The notes beneath the pieces are model-generated. The model saw nothing but the letters and a program-made list of their open reading frames with translations, did not search any database and was not told where the DNA came from. A stretch of DNA of 64,000 bases from Streptomyces sp. MMG1533 (GTDB lineage Bacteria > Actinomycetota > Actinomycetes > Streptomycetales > Streptomycetaceae): NCBI RefSeq assembly GCF_001279775.1, contig NZ_LGDG01000228.1, positions 1 to 64,000 on the forward strand, read 5' to 3'. How positions within the stretch are numbered: the stretch's first letter is position 1; each line of letters begins with the position of its first letter. Shown piece by piece: positions 26,787 through 35,870 of the stretch. Position numbers and translations under genes: made by a program.

Positions 26787-27224
26787 GTGAGCGCGACCGC
26801 GGACCACGCGGAGGAGCGGACGAACCCTGCCGTCAGGCTGGGGTTCCAGCCCGAGCAGGTGGTCCAGGAGATCGGCTACGACGACGACGTAGACCAGGAA
26901 CTCCGCGAGGCCATTGAGGAAGTCATCGGCAGCGACCTCGTGGACGAGGAATACGACGACGTCGCCGACGCCGTTGTGCTGTGGTTCCGCGACGAGGACG
27001 GCGACCTGACCGACGTACTGGTGGATGCCATCACGTACATCGAAGAGGGCGGTTCGATCCTGCTGCTGACGCCGAAGACCGGCCGAGACGGCTACGTGGA
27101 GCCGAGCGACGTCTCTGAAGCCGCGACCACGGCAGGGCTGTCCGCGTCCAAGAGTGTCAGTGTCGGCAAGGACTGGAGTGGCAGCCGGCTGGTGACGCCG
27201 AAGGCCGCGAAGTCCAAGAAGTAG
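26787..27224 (+). CDS. DUF3052 family protein
   Basis: This 145-residue acidic protein contains AVRLGFQPEQVVQEIGYDDDVDQELREAIEEVIG and DAITYIEEGGSILLLTPKTGRDGYVEPSDVSEAATTAGL, the actinobacterial DUF3052 pattern. It ends with a Lys-rich tail. The product has no transmembrane or catalytic motif and its function is unknown. GTG 26787 is fixed by AGGAGG six bases upstream. Its position between aceE and an AhpE-like peroxiredoxin is the conserved Streptomyces arrangement as I remember it. Confidence 0.88.
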   Translation: MSATADHAEERTNPAVRLGFQPEQVVQEIGYDDDVDQELREAIEEVIGSDLVDEEYDDVADAVVLWFRDEDGDLTDVLVDAITYIEEGGSILLLTPKTGRDGYVEPSDVSEAATTAGLSASKSVSVGKDWSGSRLVTPKAAKSKK

Positions 27225-27235
27225 CCCGCAGCGCC

Positions 27236-27283
27236 GGACGGGCTGGGCTTCGCTCGGCAGTGGCCGAGACCCCCAGCCCGTCC
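27236..27283. terminator. Branched hairpin terminator after DUF3052
   Basis: A perfect 12-base-pair outer stem (arms 27236-27247 and 27272-27283) encloses a five-base-pair inner hairpin (CTCGG/CCGAG). It begins 11 bases after the DUF3052 stop and precedes the peroxiredoxin gene. Confidence 0.75.
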
Positions 27284-27351
27284 GAAGGCCTTCGGTGATC
27301 GCTGCGTAGGGTGTTCTCACCCGAACAGCCCACGAAGGGACATCCGAGGCG

Positions 27352-27810
27352 ATGGCGATCCAGGTCGGCGACAAGGCCCCCGACTTCGAGCTCAAGGACA
27401 ACCACGGTGCGACCGTGAGGCTGTCCGACTTCCGCGGCAGCAAGAACGTCGTACTGCTCTTCTACCCCTTCGCCTTCACCGGCGTGTGCACCGGCGAGCT
27501 GTGCGAGCTGCGCGACCACCTGCCGCAGTTCTCCGACCGCGACACCCAGCTGCTCGCCGTCTCCAACGACTCCATCCACACCCTGCGCGTCTTCGCCGAG
27601 CAGGAGGGCCTGGAATATCCGCTGCTCAGCGACTTCTGGCCGCACGGAGAGGTCTCCCGCGCGTACGGCGTCTTCGCCGAGGACAAGGGCTGCGCGGTGC
27701 GCGGCACCTTCGTCATCGACAAGGAGGGCGTCGTGCGCTGGACCGTCGTCAACGCCCTGCCGGACGCGCGAGACCTGAACGAGTACGTCAAGGCGCTCGA
27801 CACCCTGTGA
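27352..27810 (+). CDS. AhpE-like peroxiredoxin
   Basis: This 152-residue thioredoxin-fold peroxidase has the motif [13 protein letters not shown], with Pro39, Thr43 and peroxidatic Cys46 matching the PxxxTxxC signature; Cys51 five residues later is a possible resolving Cys. It should reduce hydrogen peroxide, organic peroxides or peroxynitrite. Actinobacterial AhpE enzymes are typically one-Cys or use mycoredoxin as partner. It lies directly upstream of the ter genes in the same orientation, which suggests a shared stress context. Confidence 0.92.
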   Translation: MAIQVGDKAPDFELKDNHGATVRLSDFRGSKNVVLLFYPFAFTGVCTGELCELRDHLPQFSDRDTQLLAVSNDSIHTLRVFAEQEGLEYPLLSDFWPHGEVSRAYGVFAEDKGCAVRGTFVIDKEGVVRWTVVNALPDARDLNEYVKALDTL

Positions 27811-27923
27811 TTCTTCGGTTCCATGCCATGCGTGGTGCGGGAACCCGTCACTAGGATCGACTCGTTGATCCGACATCGAACGCACGGCGGGGCTCCCAGC
27901 CCCTGGACACCAATGGAGGACTC

Positions 27924-28499
27924 GTGGGAGTCAGCCTCAGCAAGGGCGGCAACGTATCGCTGACCAAGGAGGCCCCGGGCCTGACCGCGGTCATCGTCGG
28001 TCTGGGGTGGGACATCCGCACCACCACCGGCACCGACTTCGACCTGGACGCCAGCGCGCTGCTGCTGGACGCGTCCGGGAAGGTCTCGAGCGACGCGAAC
28101 TTCATCTTCTTCAACAACCTCAAGAGCCCGGACGGCTCGGTCGAGCACACCGGTGACAACCTCACCGGTGAGGGCGAGGGCGACGACGAGCAGATCAAGG
28201 TCAACCTCGCCGCTGTCCCGGCCGACGTCGACAAGATCACATTCCCGGTGTCGATCTACGACGCCGAGAACCGCCAGCAGTCCTTCGGCCAGGTGCGCAA
28301 CGCGTTCATCCGCGTGGTGAACCAGGCCGGCGGCGCGGAGATCGCCCGGTACGACCTCTCCGAGGACGCCTCCACGGAGACCGCCATGGTCTTCGGGGAG
28401 CTCTACCGCAACGGCGCGGAGTGGAAGTTCCGCGCCATCGGCCAGGGCTACGCCTCGGGCCTGCGCGGCATCGCCCAGGACTTCGGCGTCAACGTCTGA
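27924..28499 (+). CDS. terD: TerD-family Ca2+-binding stress protein (copy 1)
   Basis: This 191-residue protein begins [29 protein letters not shown] and has the conserved segment [28 protein letters not shown], whose acidic residues bind Ca2+ in TerD structures. The family protects against tellurite, acid and other stresses and probably acts as a membrane-associated scaffold (family knowledge). GTG 27924 follows GGAGG at spacing six. It is about two thirds identical by eye to the next gene, so the pair arose by tandem duplication. Confidence 0.93.
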   Translation: MGVSLSKGGNVSLTKEAPGLTAVIVGLGWDIRTTTGTDFDLDASALLLDASGKVSSDANFIFFNNLKSPDGSVEHTGDNLTGEGEGDDEQIKVNLAAVPADVDKITFPVSIYDAENRQQSFGQVRNAFIRVVNQAGGAEIARYDLSEDASTETAMVFGELYRNGAEWKFRAIGQGYASGLRGIAQDFGVNV

Positions 28500-28520
28500 G
28501 CCGTCGTCCGCGGGTCTCAC

Positions 28521-28557
28521 CGTCCGGCGCCGCACCGTTTGCGTGCGGCGCCGGACG
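28521..28557. terminator. Hairpin between the two terD genes
   Basis: A perfect 15-base-pair stem (arms 28521-28535 and 28543-28557) with a seven-base loop sits in the 101-base gap between the terD copies. It is probably a terminator or attenuator that allows the two genes to be expressed at different levels. Confidence 0.7.
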
Positions 28558-28600
28558 TGCAGGACAAGCAGAGAAGCACTCTCGGGGAGGGACCAGCATC

Positions 28601-29176
28601 ATGGGCGTCACGCTCGCCAAGGGGGGCAATGTCTCCCTGTCCAAGGCCGCACCCAACCTCACCCAGGTGATGGTCGGGCTCGGCTGGGACGCGCGCTCCA
28701 CCACCGGCGCGCCCTTCGACCTCGACGCCAGCGCACTGTTGTGCAACAGCGGGCGAGTGCTGGGTGACGAGTGGTTCGTCTTCTACAACCAGCTCAAGAG
28801 CCCGGACGGCTCGGTCGAGCACACCGGCGACAACCTCACAGGTGAGGGCGAGGGCGACGACGAGTCGCTGCTGATCGACCTCTCCAAGGTGCCCGCCAAC
28901 GTCGACAAGATCGTCTTCCCGGTCTCGATCCACGACGCCGACAACCGCGGCCAGACCTTCGGCCAGGTCAGCAACGCCTTCATCCGTGTGGTCAACCAGG
29001 CCGACGGCCAGGAACTCGCGCGCTACGACCTCAGCGAGGACGCCTCCACGGAAACCGCGATGATCTTCGGCGAGGTCTATCGCCACCAGGGCGAATGGAA
29101 GTTCAGGGCTGTGGGGCAGGGGTACGCGTCGGGGCTGCGGGGCATCGCTCTAGACTTCGGAGTCAACGTTTCGTAA
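28601..29176 (+). CDS. terD: TerD-family Ca2+-binding stress protein (copy 2)
   Basis: This 191-residue protein begins [29 protein letters not shown], again with [28 protein letters not shown]. It keeps the Ca2+-binding acidic residues and the [42 protein letters not shown] core. The start follows a GGGGAGGG ribosome site nine bases upstream. It is the paralogue of the preceding gene and lies 49 bases before the DUF475/TerC-type gene, with which it may be co-transcribed. Confidence 0.93.
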   Translation: MGVTLAKGGNVSLSKAAPNLTQVMVGLGWDARSTTGAPFDLDASALLCNSGRVLGDEWFVFYNQLKSPDGSVEHTGDNLTGEGEGDDESLLIDLSKVPANVDKIVFPVSIHDADNRGQTFGQVSNAFIRVVNQADGQELARYDLSEDASTETAMIFGEVYRHQGEWKFRAVGQGYASGLRGIALDFGVNVS

Positions 29177-29225
29177 AGCCGAGTACGGCGCGGCAGAGAC
29201 CCGTACTTACAGGATTGGGTAGCCA

Positions 29226-30371
29226 GTGGTTCTGAAAACCTTCGGCTGGTCGTTCGCGGTCACCGCGCTCGGCCTCGTCGCGGCGGTCTTCTACGGGGGG
29301 TGGACCGGCTTCGGTATCGTGGCGATCCTCTCCGTCCTCGAGATCTCGCTGTCCTTCGACAACGCAGTGGTCAACGCCGGAATCCTGAAGAAGATGAGTG
29401 CCTTCTGGCAGAAGATCTTCCTCACCGTCGGCGTTCTCATCGCCGTCTTCGGCATGCGGCTGGTCTTCCCGGTGGTCATCGTCGCCGTCAGCGCCTCGAT
29501 GGGCCCGATCGAGGCCGTCGACCTCGCTCTCAACGACAAGGACCGTTACCAGCAGCTGGTGACCGACGCCCACCCGTCGATCGCCGCCTTCGGTGGCATG
29601 TTCCTGCTGATGATCTTCCTCGACTTCATCTTCGAGGACCGGGACATCAAGTGGCTGAGCTGGCTGGAGCGCCCGCTCGCCAAGCTCGGCAAGGTCGACA
29701 TGCTGTCGGTCTGCATCTCCCTGATCGTGCTGCTCATCTCCGCGATGACCTTCGCCACCCACGCCCACCAGCACGGCGGCGCGCATGCCGACAAGGCGGA
29801 GACGGTCCTCCTCTCCGGCATCGCGGGCCTGATCACCTACATGATCGTGGGCGGTCTCTCCGGCTACTTCGAGGACAGGCTCGAAGAGGAGGAGGAGCGC
29901 GAACACGAACAGGAGGAAGCGGCCGAACGGCAGGGCAAGCCACGCTCGGCGGTCGTCCTGGCCGGCAAGGCAGCGTTCTTCATGTTCCTCTACCTGGAGG
30001 TCCTGGACGCGTCGTTCTCCTTCGACGGTGTGATCGGCGCCTTCGCCATCACCAACGACATCGTCCTGATGGCCCTCGGCCTCGGCATCGGCGCCATGTA
30101 CGTCCGGTCGCTCACGGTCTACCTGGTCCGCCAGGGCACCCTCGACGAATACGTGTACCTGGAGCACGGCGCGCACTACGCCATCGGCGCCCTCGCCGCG
30201 ATCCTCCTGGTCACCATCCAGTACCAGATCCACGAGCTCATCACCGGCAGCATCGGTGTCATCCTGATCGGCTGGTCCTTCTGGTCCTCCGTCCGCCGCA
30301 ACAAGGCTCTGGCAGCGGCAGAGGGAAAAGCGGGCTCGGACGAGAAGACTGAGGTCTCGTCCGGGGTGTGA
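29226..30371 (+). CDS. DUF475 / TerC-superfamily integral membrane protein
   Basis: This 381-residue protein has about eight to nine transmembrane segments. Two TerC-type acidic signatures are visible: LSVLEISLSFDNAVVNAG near residue 40 and LEVLDASFSFDGVIGAFAIT near residue 265, which are internally repeated. Between the halves is a charged cytoplasmic loop (EDRLEEEEEREHEQEEAAERQGKP). TerC/Alx proteins export Mn2+ or act with TerD at the membrane. The GTG start has little ribosome-site support. Confidence 0.88.
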   Translation: MVLKTFGWSFAVTALGLVAAVFYGGWTGFGIVAILSVLEISLSFDNAVVNAGILKKMSAFWQKIFLTVGVLIAVFGMRLVFPVVIVAVSASMGPIEAVDLALNDKDRYQQLVTDAHPSIAAFGGMFLLMIFLDFIFEDRDIKWLSWLERPLAKLGKVDMLSVCISLIVLLISAMTFATHAHQHGGAHADKAETVLLSGIAGLITYMIVGGLSGYFEDRLEEEEEREHEQEEAAERQGKPRSAVVLAGKAAFFMFLYLEVLDASFSFDGVIGAFAITNDIVLMALGLGIGAMYVRSLTVYLVRQGTLDEYVYLEHGAHYAIGALAAILLVTIQYQIHELITGSIGVILIGWSFWSSVRRNKALAAAEGKAGSDEKTEVSSGV

Positions 30372-30437
30372 CACCCCTCGGGGTGAGGAACGCTCTGTGC
30401 GGGGCGGCGACGAGGCGACTCCTCGGTGCCGCCCCGC
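30372..30437. terminator. Two consecutive hairpins after the TerC-type gene
   Basis: CACCCC-TC-GGGGTG (30372-30385) is followed by a ten-base-pair stem 30399-30408/30428-30437 with an inner CGAGG/CCTCG stem. They separate the TerC-type gene from the next gene and probably terminate or attenuate transcription. Confidence 0.6.
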
Positions 30438-30465
30438 CGGTCTTTGACGTGAAGGTGGGGCGGGA

Positions 30466-31203
30466 ATGGGTTTCTTCGACGGGCTCTGGCGCGGGCGCGA
30501 GTCCGACTTCGACTCGGGCAACGCGGCGACCAACTCCATCGAGCTGACCAAACGGCACAGTCAGGTCTCCCTCACCAAGCAGGGCGCCGCCACCGGGCAT
30601 CTGCGCATAAACCTGGCCTGGCGGATGCGGACGTCCGACTTCGGCGGCTCCCAGCGGGAGAGTCTGCTGCGGCACCCCTTCAAGGCGCTCAAGCCGCCGG
30701 AGGTCCTCGGGCACAGCCAGAGCATGGTCAACGTCGACCTGGACCTCGGGTGCCTGTACGAGCTCCAGGACGGCACGAAGGGGGTCGTGCAGCCGCTCGG
30801 AGGCTACCTCGGGGACGTCAACGGGGCGCCGTACGTGAAGCTCAGCGGGGACGACCGGTTCGGGTCGGCGTCCGGGGAGACGATCTACGTCAACCTCGAC
30901 CACCGGGACGCGATCAAGCGGCTGCTGGTCTTCGTGTACATCTACGACCAGACGCCCGCGTTCGACCGTACCCACGCGATCGTCACGCTGTATCCGAGCA
31001 ATGGGCCGCGGATCGAGATAGGTCTCGACGAGCGGCATCCGCAGGCCCGCTCGTGCGCGGTGGTGATGATCGAGAACGTGAAGGGGGAGATGGTGGTCCG
31101 GCGTGAGGTGAAGTTCGTCTACGGGTTCCAGGCCGAGTTGGACCGGTTGTACGGCTGGGGGCTGCAGTGGGGGCGGGGCTACAAGGCCAAGGCCGATCGG
31201 TGA
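30466..31203 (+). CDS. TerD-superfamily protein with N-terminal extension
   Basis: This 245-residue protein starts MGFFDGLWRGRESDFDSGNAATNSIELTKRHSQVSLTKQG. It has a TerD-like beta-sandwich in which the linker GGSQRESLLRHPFKALKPPEVLGH replaces the usual short loop. Later segments NVDLDLGCLYELQDGTKG, LSGDDRFGSASGETIYVNLDH and LLVFVYIYDQTPAFDRTHAIVTLYP are Ter-superfamily features, with acidic residues that could bind Ca2+. It is probably a partner of the TerD proteins upstream. It is convergent with the next TerD-like gene, and their junction is made of three 20-base tandem repeats. Confidence 0.82.
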   Translation: MGFFDGLWRGRESDFDSGNAATNSIELTKRHSQVSLTKQGAATGHLRINLAWRMRTSDFGGSQRESLLRHPFKALKPPEVLGHSQSMVNVDLDLGCLYELQDGTKGVVQPLGGYLGDVNGAPYVKLSGDDRFGSASGETIYVNLDHRDAIKRLLVFVYIYDQTPAFDRTHAIVTLYPSNGPRIEIGLDERHPQARSCAVVMIENVKGEMVVRREVKFVYGFQAELDRLYGWGLQWGRGYKAKADR

Positions 31204-31260
31204 CCGTGCCCGGCGACAGGTGACCGTGCCCAGCGATCCGTGACCGTGCCTAGCGGCCGA
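31201..31260. repeat. Three 20-base tandem repeats at a convergent gene junction
   Basis: Three consecutive 20-base units, each beginning TGACCGTGCC, fill 31201-31260. The first contains the stop codon of the plus-strand TerD-like gene and the third contains the stop of the minus-strand TerD-like gene. The units differ at a few positions near their ends. Confidence 0.85.
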
Positions 31261-32020
31261 TGAACTGAGGCCCCTGCGGCGGCAGCCGGAACTCGTGGGC
31301 CGGTACCGCCGTCACCGGTTGCGGGTAGCCGTAGGCCGGCTGGACCGTGGGGGCGGGCTGCTGGGGGTAGCCGTAGGCCGGCTGGGTCGGGACCACCGTC
31401 GGCTGTTCGGGGGGCAACGGCTGGGAGAACTCCGGCGCGGCCTGTGTCACGGGCTCGTCCGGGGATTCCTGCTGCTCCGAGTCGTCCACCGCGATGCCGA
31501 AGTCGGTGGCGAGGCCCTGGAGGCCGTTGGAGTAGCCCTCGCCCAGGGCGCGGAACTTCCAGCCCTCGCCGCGGCGGTACAGCTCGCCGCAGATCAGGGC
31601 CGTCTCCTCGCCGGTCTCCGGCTTGATGTCGAAGTGGGCCAGCGGCTCGCCGTCGGCGAGCGCGGCGTCGTACAGCAGGATGCGCAGACCCTGTACGCGG
31701 TCGAAGGTGACGTCGTCCGCGGAAGCGACCAGCAGAATCCGGCTGACATCGGACTCGACACCGGCCAGATCTGTCTGGATCGTGTCCGTGGGTCCCTCGG
31801 CGACACGCTTCTTGCCGAGCAGCCAGACCTTTCCGGAGGGGTGGCGGGGCTGGTTGTAGAAGACGAAGTCCTCGTCCGATCGCACACGACCGTCGGGTCC
31901 GAGGAGCAGCGCCGAGGCGTCGACGACCGGGCTTCCCTGCCCGGGCGCCCAGCGCAGCACGGCGCGTACCGTTGTGGCTTCGAGCGGGACGTTCGACCCC
32001 TTCAGCATCGCGTGCGTCAT
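31250..32020 (-). CDS. TerD-domain protein with Pro/Gln/Tyr-rich tail
   Basis: Residues 1-178 of this 256-residue protein form a TerD-like domain ([91 protein letters not shown]). The acidic Ca2+ loop of classical TerD is replaced by [18 protein letters not shown], so Ca2+ binding may be lost. The remaining 75 residues are low-complexity, with repeated [21 protein letters not shown] motifs. Such tails suggest multivalent protein contacts. It is divergent from the enzyme operon at 32209. Confidence 0.82.
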   Translation of the reverse strand: MTHAMLKGSNVPLEATTVRAVLRWAPGQGSPVVDASALLLGPDGRVRSDEDFVFYNQPRHPSGKVWLLGKKRVAEGPTDTIQTDLAGVESDVSRILLVASADDVTFDRVQGLRILLYDAALADGEPLAHFDIKPETGEETALICGELYRRGEGWKFRALGEGYSNGLQGLATDFGIAVDDSEQQESPDEPVTQAAPEFSQPLPPEQPTVVPTQPAYGYPQQPAPTVQPAYGYPQPVTAVPAHEFRLPPQGPQFIGR

Positions 32021-32208
32021 GCGGTCATCCTGCCCTCTCGGTCCTGGTCACGACAACGCGGGGTGGCAGATCCGTGTGTTTGGGTGTGCGCGTCCGTGTT
32101 ACCTGAAATTCATGCCGTGCGGGAACCTATGACATGGATCCCTACGTACTATTACCGGCCACCTGTGGACAGCCCGCAGGAGTCCATCAGCGTCCACGGG
32201 GGAGTTCT

Positions 32209-33375
32209 ATGCGTCATTTCGGGCACATCGCCCCTGAGGTGCGGCAGCGCCTCTTCCACCAGGAGCCCTGCGAGTTCACCGCGGATTCCTCGGCCCGGCT
32301 GCTCTCCGTGGCCCTGGGCGCCACGCTCTACAGTCCGGCCACCCGGCCGCGGCTCGCGGACGACATCGTCAAGCAGACCGGGCGTGGCGTGGTCTCGATG
32401 GTGCTGTGCCTGGAGGACTCGATCGGCGACGAGGACGTCCCGGACGCCGAGGAGAACCTCGTACGGCAGTTCACGGACCTCGCCGCACGGGGTGGCATGG
32501 ACCTGCCGCTGCTGTTCATCCGGGTCCGCACGCCCGAGCAGATCCCCGACCTCGTACGACGTCTCGGCCCCGCCGCCCGGCTGCTGTCCGGGTTCGTGAT
32601 GCCGAAGTTCACCGAGGAGCGCGGCATTCCCTTCCTGGAGGCCCTGGCGACCGCCGAGGCGGCCGGCGGGCGGCGGCTCTTCGCGATGCCCGTCCTGGAG
32701 TCGCCCGAGCTGCTGTACCGGGAGTCGCGGGTGGACACCCTGGAGGGCATCTCCCGAGCGGTCGACAAGTACCGCGACCGGGTCCTGGCACTGCGCCTCG
32801 GCGTGACCGACTTCTGCTCCTCGTACGGCCTGCGCAGAGCGCCCGACATGACCGCCTACGACGTCCAGGTCGTCGCCTCCGTGATCGCCGACGTGGTGAA
32901 CATGCTGGGCCGGGCCGACGGCACCGGATTCACCGTGACCGGGCCGGTGTGGGAGTACTTCCGTGTCCAGGAGCGCATGTTCAAGCCGCAGCTGCGCCGC
33001 AGCCCCTTCCTGGAGGGTCAGGCCGAGGAGCTGCGCGAGGCGCTCATCGAGCACGCCATGGACGGCCTGCTGCGCGAGATCACCCTCGACCAGGCCAACG
33101 GCCTGCAGGGCAAGACCTGCATCCACCCCTCCCACGTGCTGCCCGTGCACGCACTCTCCGTGGTCAGCCACGAGGAGTTCAGTGACGCCCATGACATCCT
33201 GAGGTCCGAGCGGGGCGGCGGCGGCGTGCTCCGATCGGCGTACACGAACAAAATGAATGAAGTGAAGCCGCATCGCGCCTGGGCCGAGCGGACCCTGCTG
33301 CGCGCCGAGGTGTTCGGTGTGGCGAACGAGGACATCGGCTTCGTGGAGCTGCTCGCGGCCGGAATCCCCGAGTGA
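32209..33375 (+). CDS. HpcH/HpaI-CitE-like lyase of the Ter enzyme operon
   Basis: This 388-residue protein has a TIM-barrel aldolase/citrate-lyase-beta-like core: VVSMVLCLEDSIGDEDV (acidic metal-binding region), LPLLFIRVRTPEQI, LSGFVMPKFTEE, FAMPVLESPELLY and LQGKTCIHPSHVLPVHAL. Known CitE-like enzymes form or cleave C-C bonds next to a carboxylate using Mg2+. In ter loci this family is predicted to work with phosphoribosyltransferases to make a nucleoside-like compound. ATG 32209 is set by GGGGGAG six bases upstream. Its stop overlaps the next gene start in GTGA. Confidence 0.85.
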   Translation: MRHFGHIAPEVRQRLFHQEPCEFTADSSARLLSVALGATLYSPATRPRLADDIVKQTGRGVVSMVLCLEDSIGDEDVPDAEENLVRQFTDLAARGGMDLPLLFIRVRTPEQIPDLVRRLGPAARLLSGFVMPKFTEERGIPFLEALATAEAAGGRRLFAMPVLESPELLYRESRVDTLEGISRAVDKYRDRVLALRLGVTDFCSSYGLRRAPDMTAYDVQVVASVIADVVNMLGRADGTGFTVTGPVWEYFRVQERMFKPQLRRSPFLEGQAEELREALIEHAMDGLLREITLDQANGLQGKTCIHPSHVLPVHALSVVSHEEFSDAHDILRSERGGGGVLRSAYTNKMNEVKPHRAWAERTLLRAEVFGVANEDIGFVELLAAGIPE

Positions 33376-35870
33376 GACCGCTGAACAACAAGGGACGCAT
33401 GAACCACGCAGTGAACAAAGCCGTCTGGTCCGGCAGCTGGGTCGCCGAGCGACTCGGTGTCGAACTGGTGGGCGACGACGAGCTGGCCGACCTGCTGGGG
33501 CTGGCCCTGCGCCGCAACCCCAAGCGTGCGCACCTGCTCGTGTCGAACGTGCTCGGCAAGCACGTCCCCCAGTCGCCGTCCGTCGTCTACGGCCACGGCT
33601 TCGCCCTCGGCCGCCGGGTCCGCGACCTCCTCGGCACCGAGGAGGCCGGCCGGGCCGTCGTCCTGGGTTACGCGGAGACCGCCACCGGTCTCGGCCACTC
33701 CGTCGCCGACGGCCTGGGCCTCGCCCCCTATCTGCACTCCACCCGCCGCCCGGTCCTGGGCGTCGCCCCGGCCGGCGGCTTCGAGGAGTCCCACTCGCAC
33801 GCCACCTCCCACCTGCTGCTGCCGGAGGACCCGGCGCTGCTGGTCGGGGACGGGCCGCTGGTCCTGGTCGACGACGAGTTCTCCACCGGCAACACGGTCC
33901 TCAACACCATCCGTGACCTGCACGAACGCTATCCGCGCGGACGGTACGTGGTGGTCGCCCTCGTCGACATGCGCTCGGCGGCCGACGCCGGCCGCCTGGA
34001 GGGGTTCGCGCGGGAGATCGGCGCCCGGGTGGACCTGGTGGCGGCCGCCTCCGGGACCGTACGGCTCCCGGAGGGCGTGCTGGCGAAGGGGCAGGAGCTG
34101 GTCGCCCGGCACGAGGCCGCGGCGGCCCCCGCAGCGGCGGGGGAGCCGCACGGCCGCGTCTGCCGTGTCGACCTGTGCTGGCCCCGCGGCCTGCCCGACG
34201 GCGGACGGCACGGGTTCACGCCGCAGCACCGAATACGTCTGGAGGGCGCGCTGCCCGCCATGGCCGCCCGGCTCGCCGAGGCACTGCCCGCGAAGGCCCG
34301 GCGGGTGCTCGTGCTCGGCTTCGAGGAGTTGATGTACGCGCCGCTGCGGCTGGCCCGCGAGCTGGAGCAGCTCGCAGACACCGCTGACAACGTCGGCGCC
34401 GAGGTGCGCTACTCCACCACCACCCGCTCACCCGTCCTCGCGGTCGACGACCCCGGCTACGCGATCCGCAGCCGCCTCGTCTTCCCCGCCCACGACGACC
34501 CGGCCGACGGCCCCGGTGAGCGCTACGCCTACAACGTGGCGGGCGGCGGCTTCGACACCGTCATAGCCGTGGTCGACTCGGCCGCCGACACCCCCGAACT
34601 GCACGCTCCCGACGGCCTGTTGGACCGGCTGGCAGCCCACACCCCGCACGTCGTCCTCGCGGTCGTGCCCTCGTACGTGCCCGAGCCGCTGTACGTCCCC
34701 GAAAGGCCCGCCATGCTGCCCGAGCCCCTTCGCGGCCCCGCCTTCTCCTCGTACGCGCCGGAGGAGGTCGGCTGGCTGCTCCAGGACCTCTCGGACGTGA
34801 CGCTGGAGGCGCCGACCGAGGAGCGCGAGGAGGCGATCCAGAGCGGCGGCGCACACTACGCGGAGTCGCTGCCGGTGGAGTACCAGCCCAGCGAGCGGTA
34901 CCAGGAGCTGTTCCAAGCGGCGCTGGAGGAGTCCGCGGCACGGCTGGCGCTGGCGGTGGGCGCGGTCACCGAGCTCGTGCTCGCCGAGCGGTCGCCCCGG
35001 CCGGTGCTGGTGTCACTGGCCCGTGCGGGCACCCCGATCGGTGTGCTGATGCGCCGCTGGGCCCAGTTCCGGCACGGCCTCGACCTGCCGCACTACGCCG
35101 TCTCCATCGTGCGCGGCCGGGGCATCGACGCCAACGCGCTGCGCTGGCTGGCCGCCCACCACGACCCGGCCGACGTCGTCTTCGTCGACGGCTGGACCGG
35201 CAAGGGCGCCATCACCCGCGAACTCGCCGACGCCATCAAGGAGTTCGAGGCAGGGGGCGGCGCGACCGGCTTCGACCCGGAGATCGCGGTGCTCGCCGAC
35301 CCGGGCTCGTGCGTGCGGACCTACGGCACCCGCGAGGACTTCCTCATACCGTCCGCGTGCCTCAACTCCACGGTGTCCGGCCTGATTTCGCGAACCGTCC
35401 TGCGCGCCGACCTGGTCGGTCCGAACGACTTCCACGGCGCGAAGTTCTACCGCGAACTCGCCGGTGCCGACGTGTCGGTGGCCTTCCTGGACGCGGTGGC
35501 CGCGCGCTTCCCCGAGGTCGTGGAGGCGGTGGACGCGCAGGCCAAGGAGCTGCTGTCCGGCGACCGCGCCCCGACCTGGGAGGGCTGGGCGGCCGTCGAG
35601 CGGATCAGCGAGGAGTACGGCATCCACGACGTCAACCTCGTCAAGCCCGGCGTCGGCGAGACCACCCGCGTGCTGCTGCGCCGGGTGCCCTGGAAGATCC
35701 TTGCGCGAGCCGGAGCGGGGGCCGACCTGGACCACGTACGCCTGCTCGCCGAACAGAGAGGTGTCCCGGTGGAAGAGGTCGCCGAACTCCCGTACACCTG
35801 CGTGGGGTTGATCCACCCCAAGTACACGCGGGGCGCCACGGGTGCCGACGGCAGGGCGGTGACGGTCTGA
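33372..35870 (+). CDS. PRTase/TRSP - StiP/PELOTA fusion enzyme of the Ter operon
   Basis: This 832-residue protein appears to join two ter-associated proteins. The first half is a phosphoribosyltransferase with the PRPP loop LVLVDDEFSTGNT near residues 160-172, followed by a TRSP-type domain up to about residue 480. The second half has the StiP signature VLVSLARAGTPIGVLMRR, HYAVSIVRGRGIDANALRWL and VFVDGWTGKGAITREL, then a PELOTA-like RNA-binding end (NLVKPGVGETTRVLLRRVPWKIL...CVGLIHP). StiP is often labelled a cysteine protease, but these motifs look like a second PRTase fold. Start GTG 33372 overlaps the lyase stop; ATG 33399 is an alternative. Confidence 0.82.
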   Translation: MRPLNNKGRMNHAVNKAVWSGSWVAERLGVELVGDDELADLLGLALRRNPKRAHLLVSNVLGKHVPQSPSVVYGHGFALGRRVRDLLGTEEAGRAVVLGYAETATGLGHSVADGLGLAPYLHSTRRPVLGVAPAGGFEESHSHATSHLLLPEDPALLVGDGPLVLVDDEFSTGNTVLNTIRDLHERYPRGRYVVVALVDMRSAADAGRLEGFAREIGARVDLVAAASGTVRLPEGVLAKGQELVARHEAAAAPAAAGEPHGRVCRVDLCWPRGLPDGGRHGFTPQHRIRLEGALPAMAARLAEALPAKARRVLVLGFEELMYAPLRLARELEQLADTADNVGAEVRYSTTTRSPVLAVDDPGYAIRSRLVFPAHDDPADGPGERYAYNVAGGGFDTVIAVVDSAADTPELHAPDGLLDRLAAHTPHVVLAVVPSYVPEPLYVPERPAMLPEPLRGPAFSSYAPEEVGWLLQDLSDVTLEAPTEEREEAIQSGGAHYAESLPVEYQPSERYQELFQAALEESAARLALAVGAVTELVLAERSPRPVLVSLARAGTPIGVLMRRWAQFRHGLDLPHYAVSIVRGRGIDANALRWLAAHHDPADVVFVDGWTGKGAITRELADAIKEFEAGGGATGFDPEIAVLADPGSCVRTYGTREDFLIPSACLNSTVSGLISRTVLRADLVGPNDFHGAKFYRELAGADVSVAFLDAVAARFPEVVEAVDAQAKELLSGDRAPTWEGWAAVERISEEYGIHDVNLVKPGVGETTRVLLRRVPWKILARAGAGADLDHVRLLAEQRGVPVEEVAELPYTCVGLIHPKYTRGATGADGRAVTV

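Noticed and set aside
31201..31260. Possible CRISPR or attachment site at the ter junction
   Set aside because: There are three contiguous 20-base units without spacers, and no integrase is nearby.
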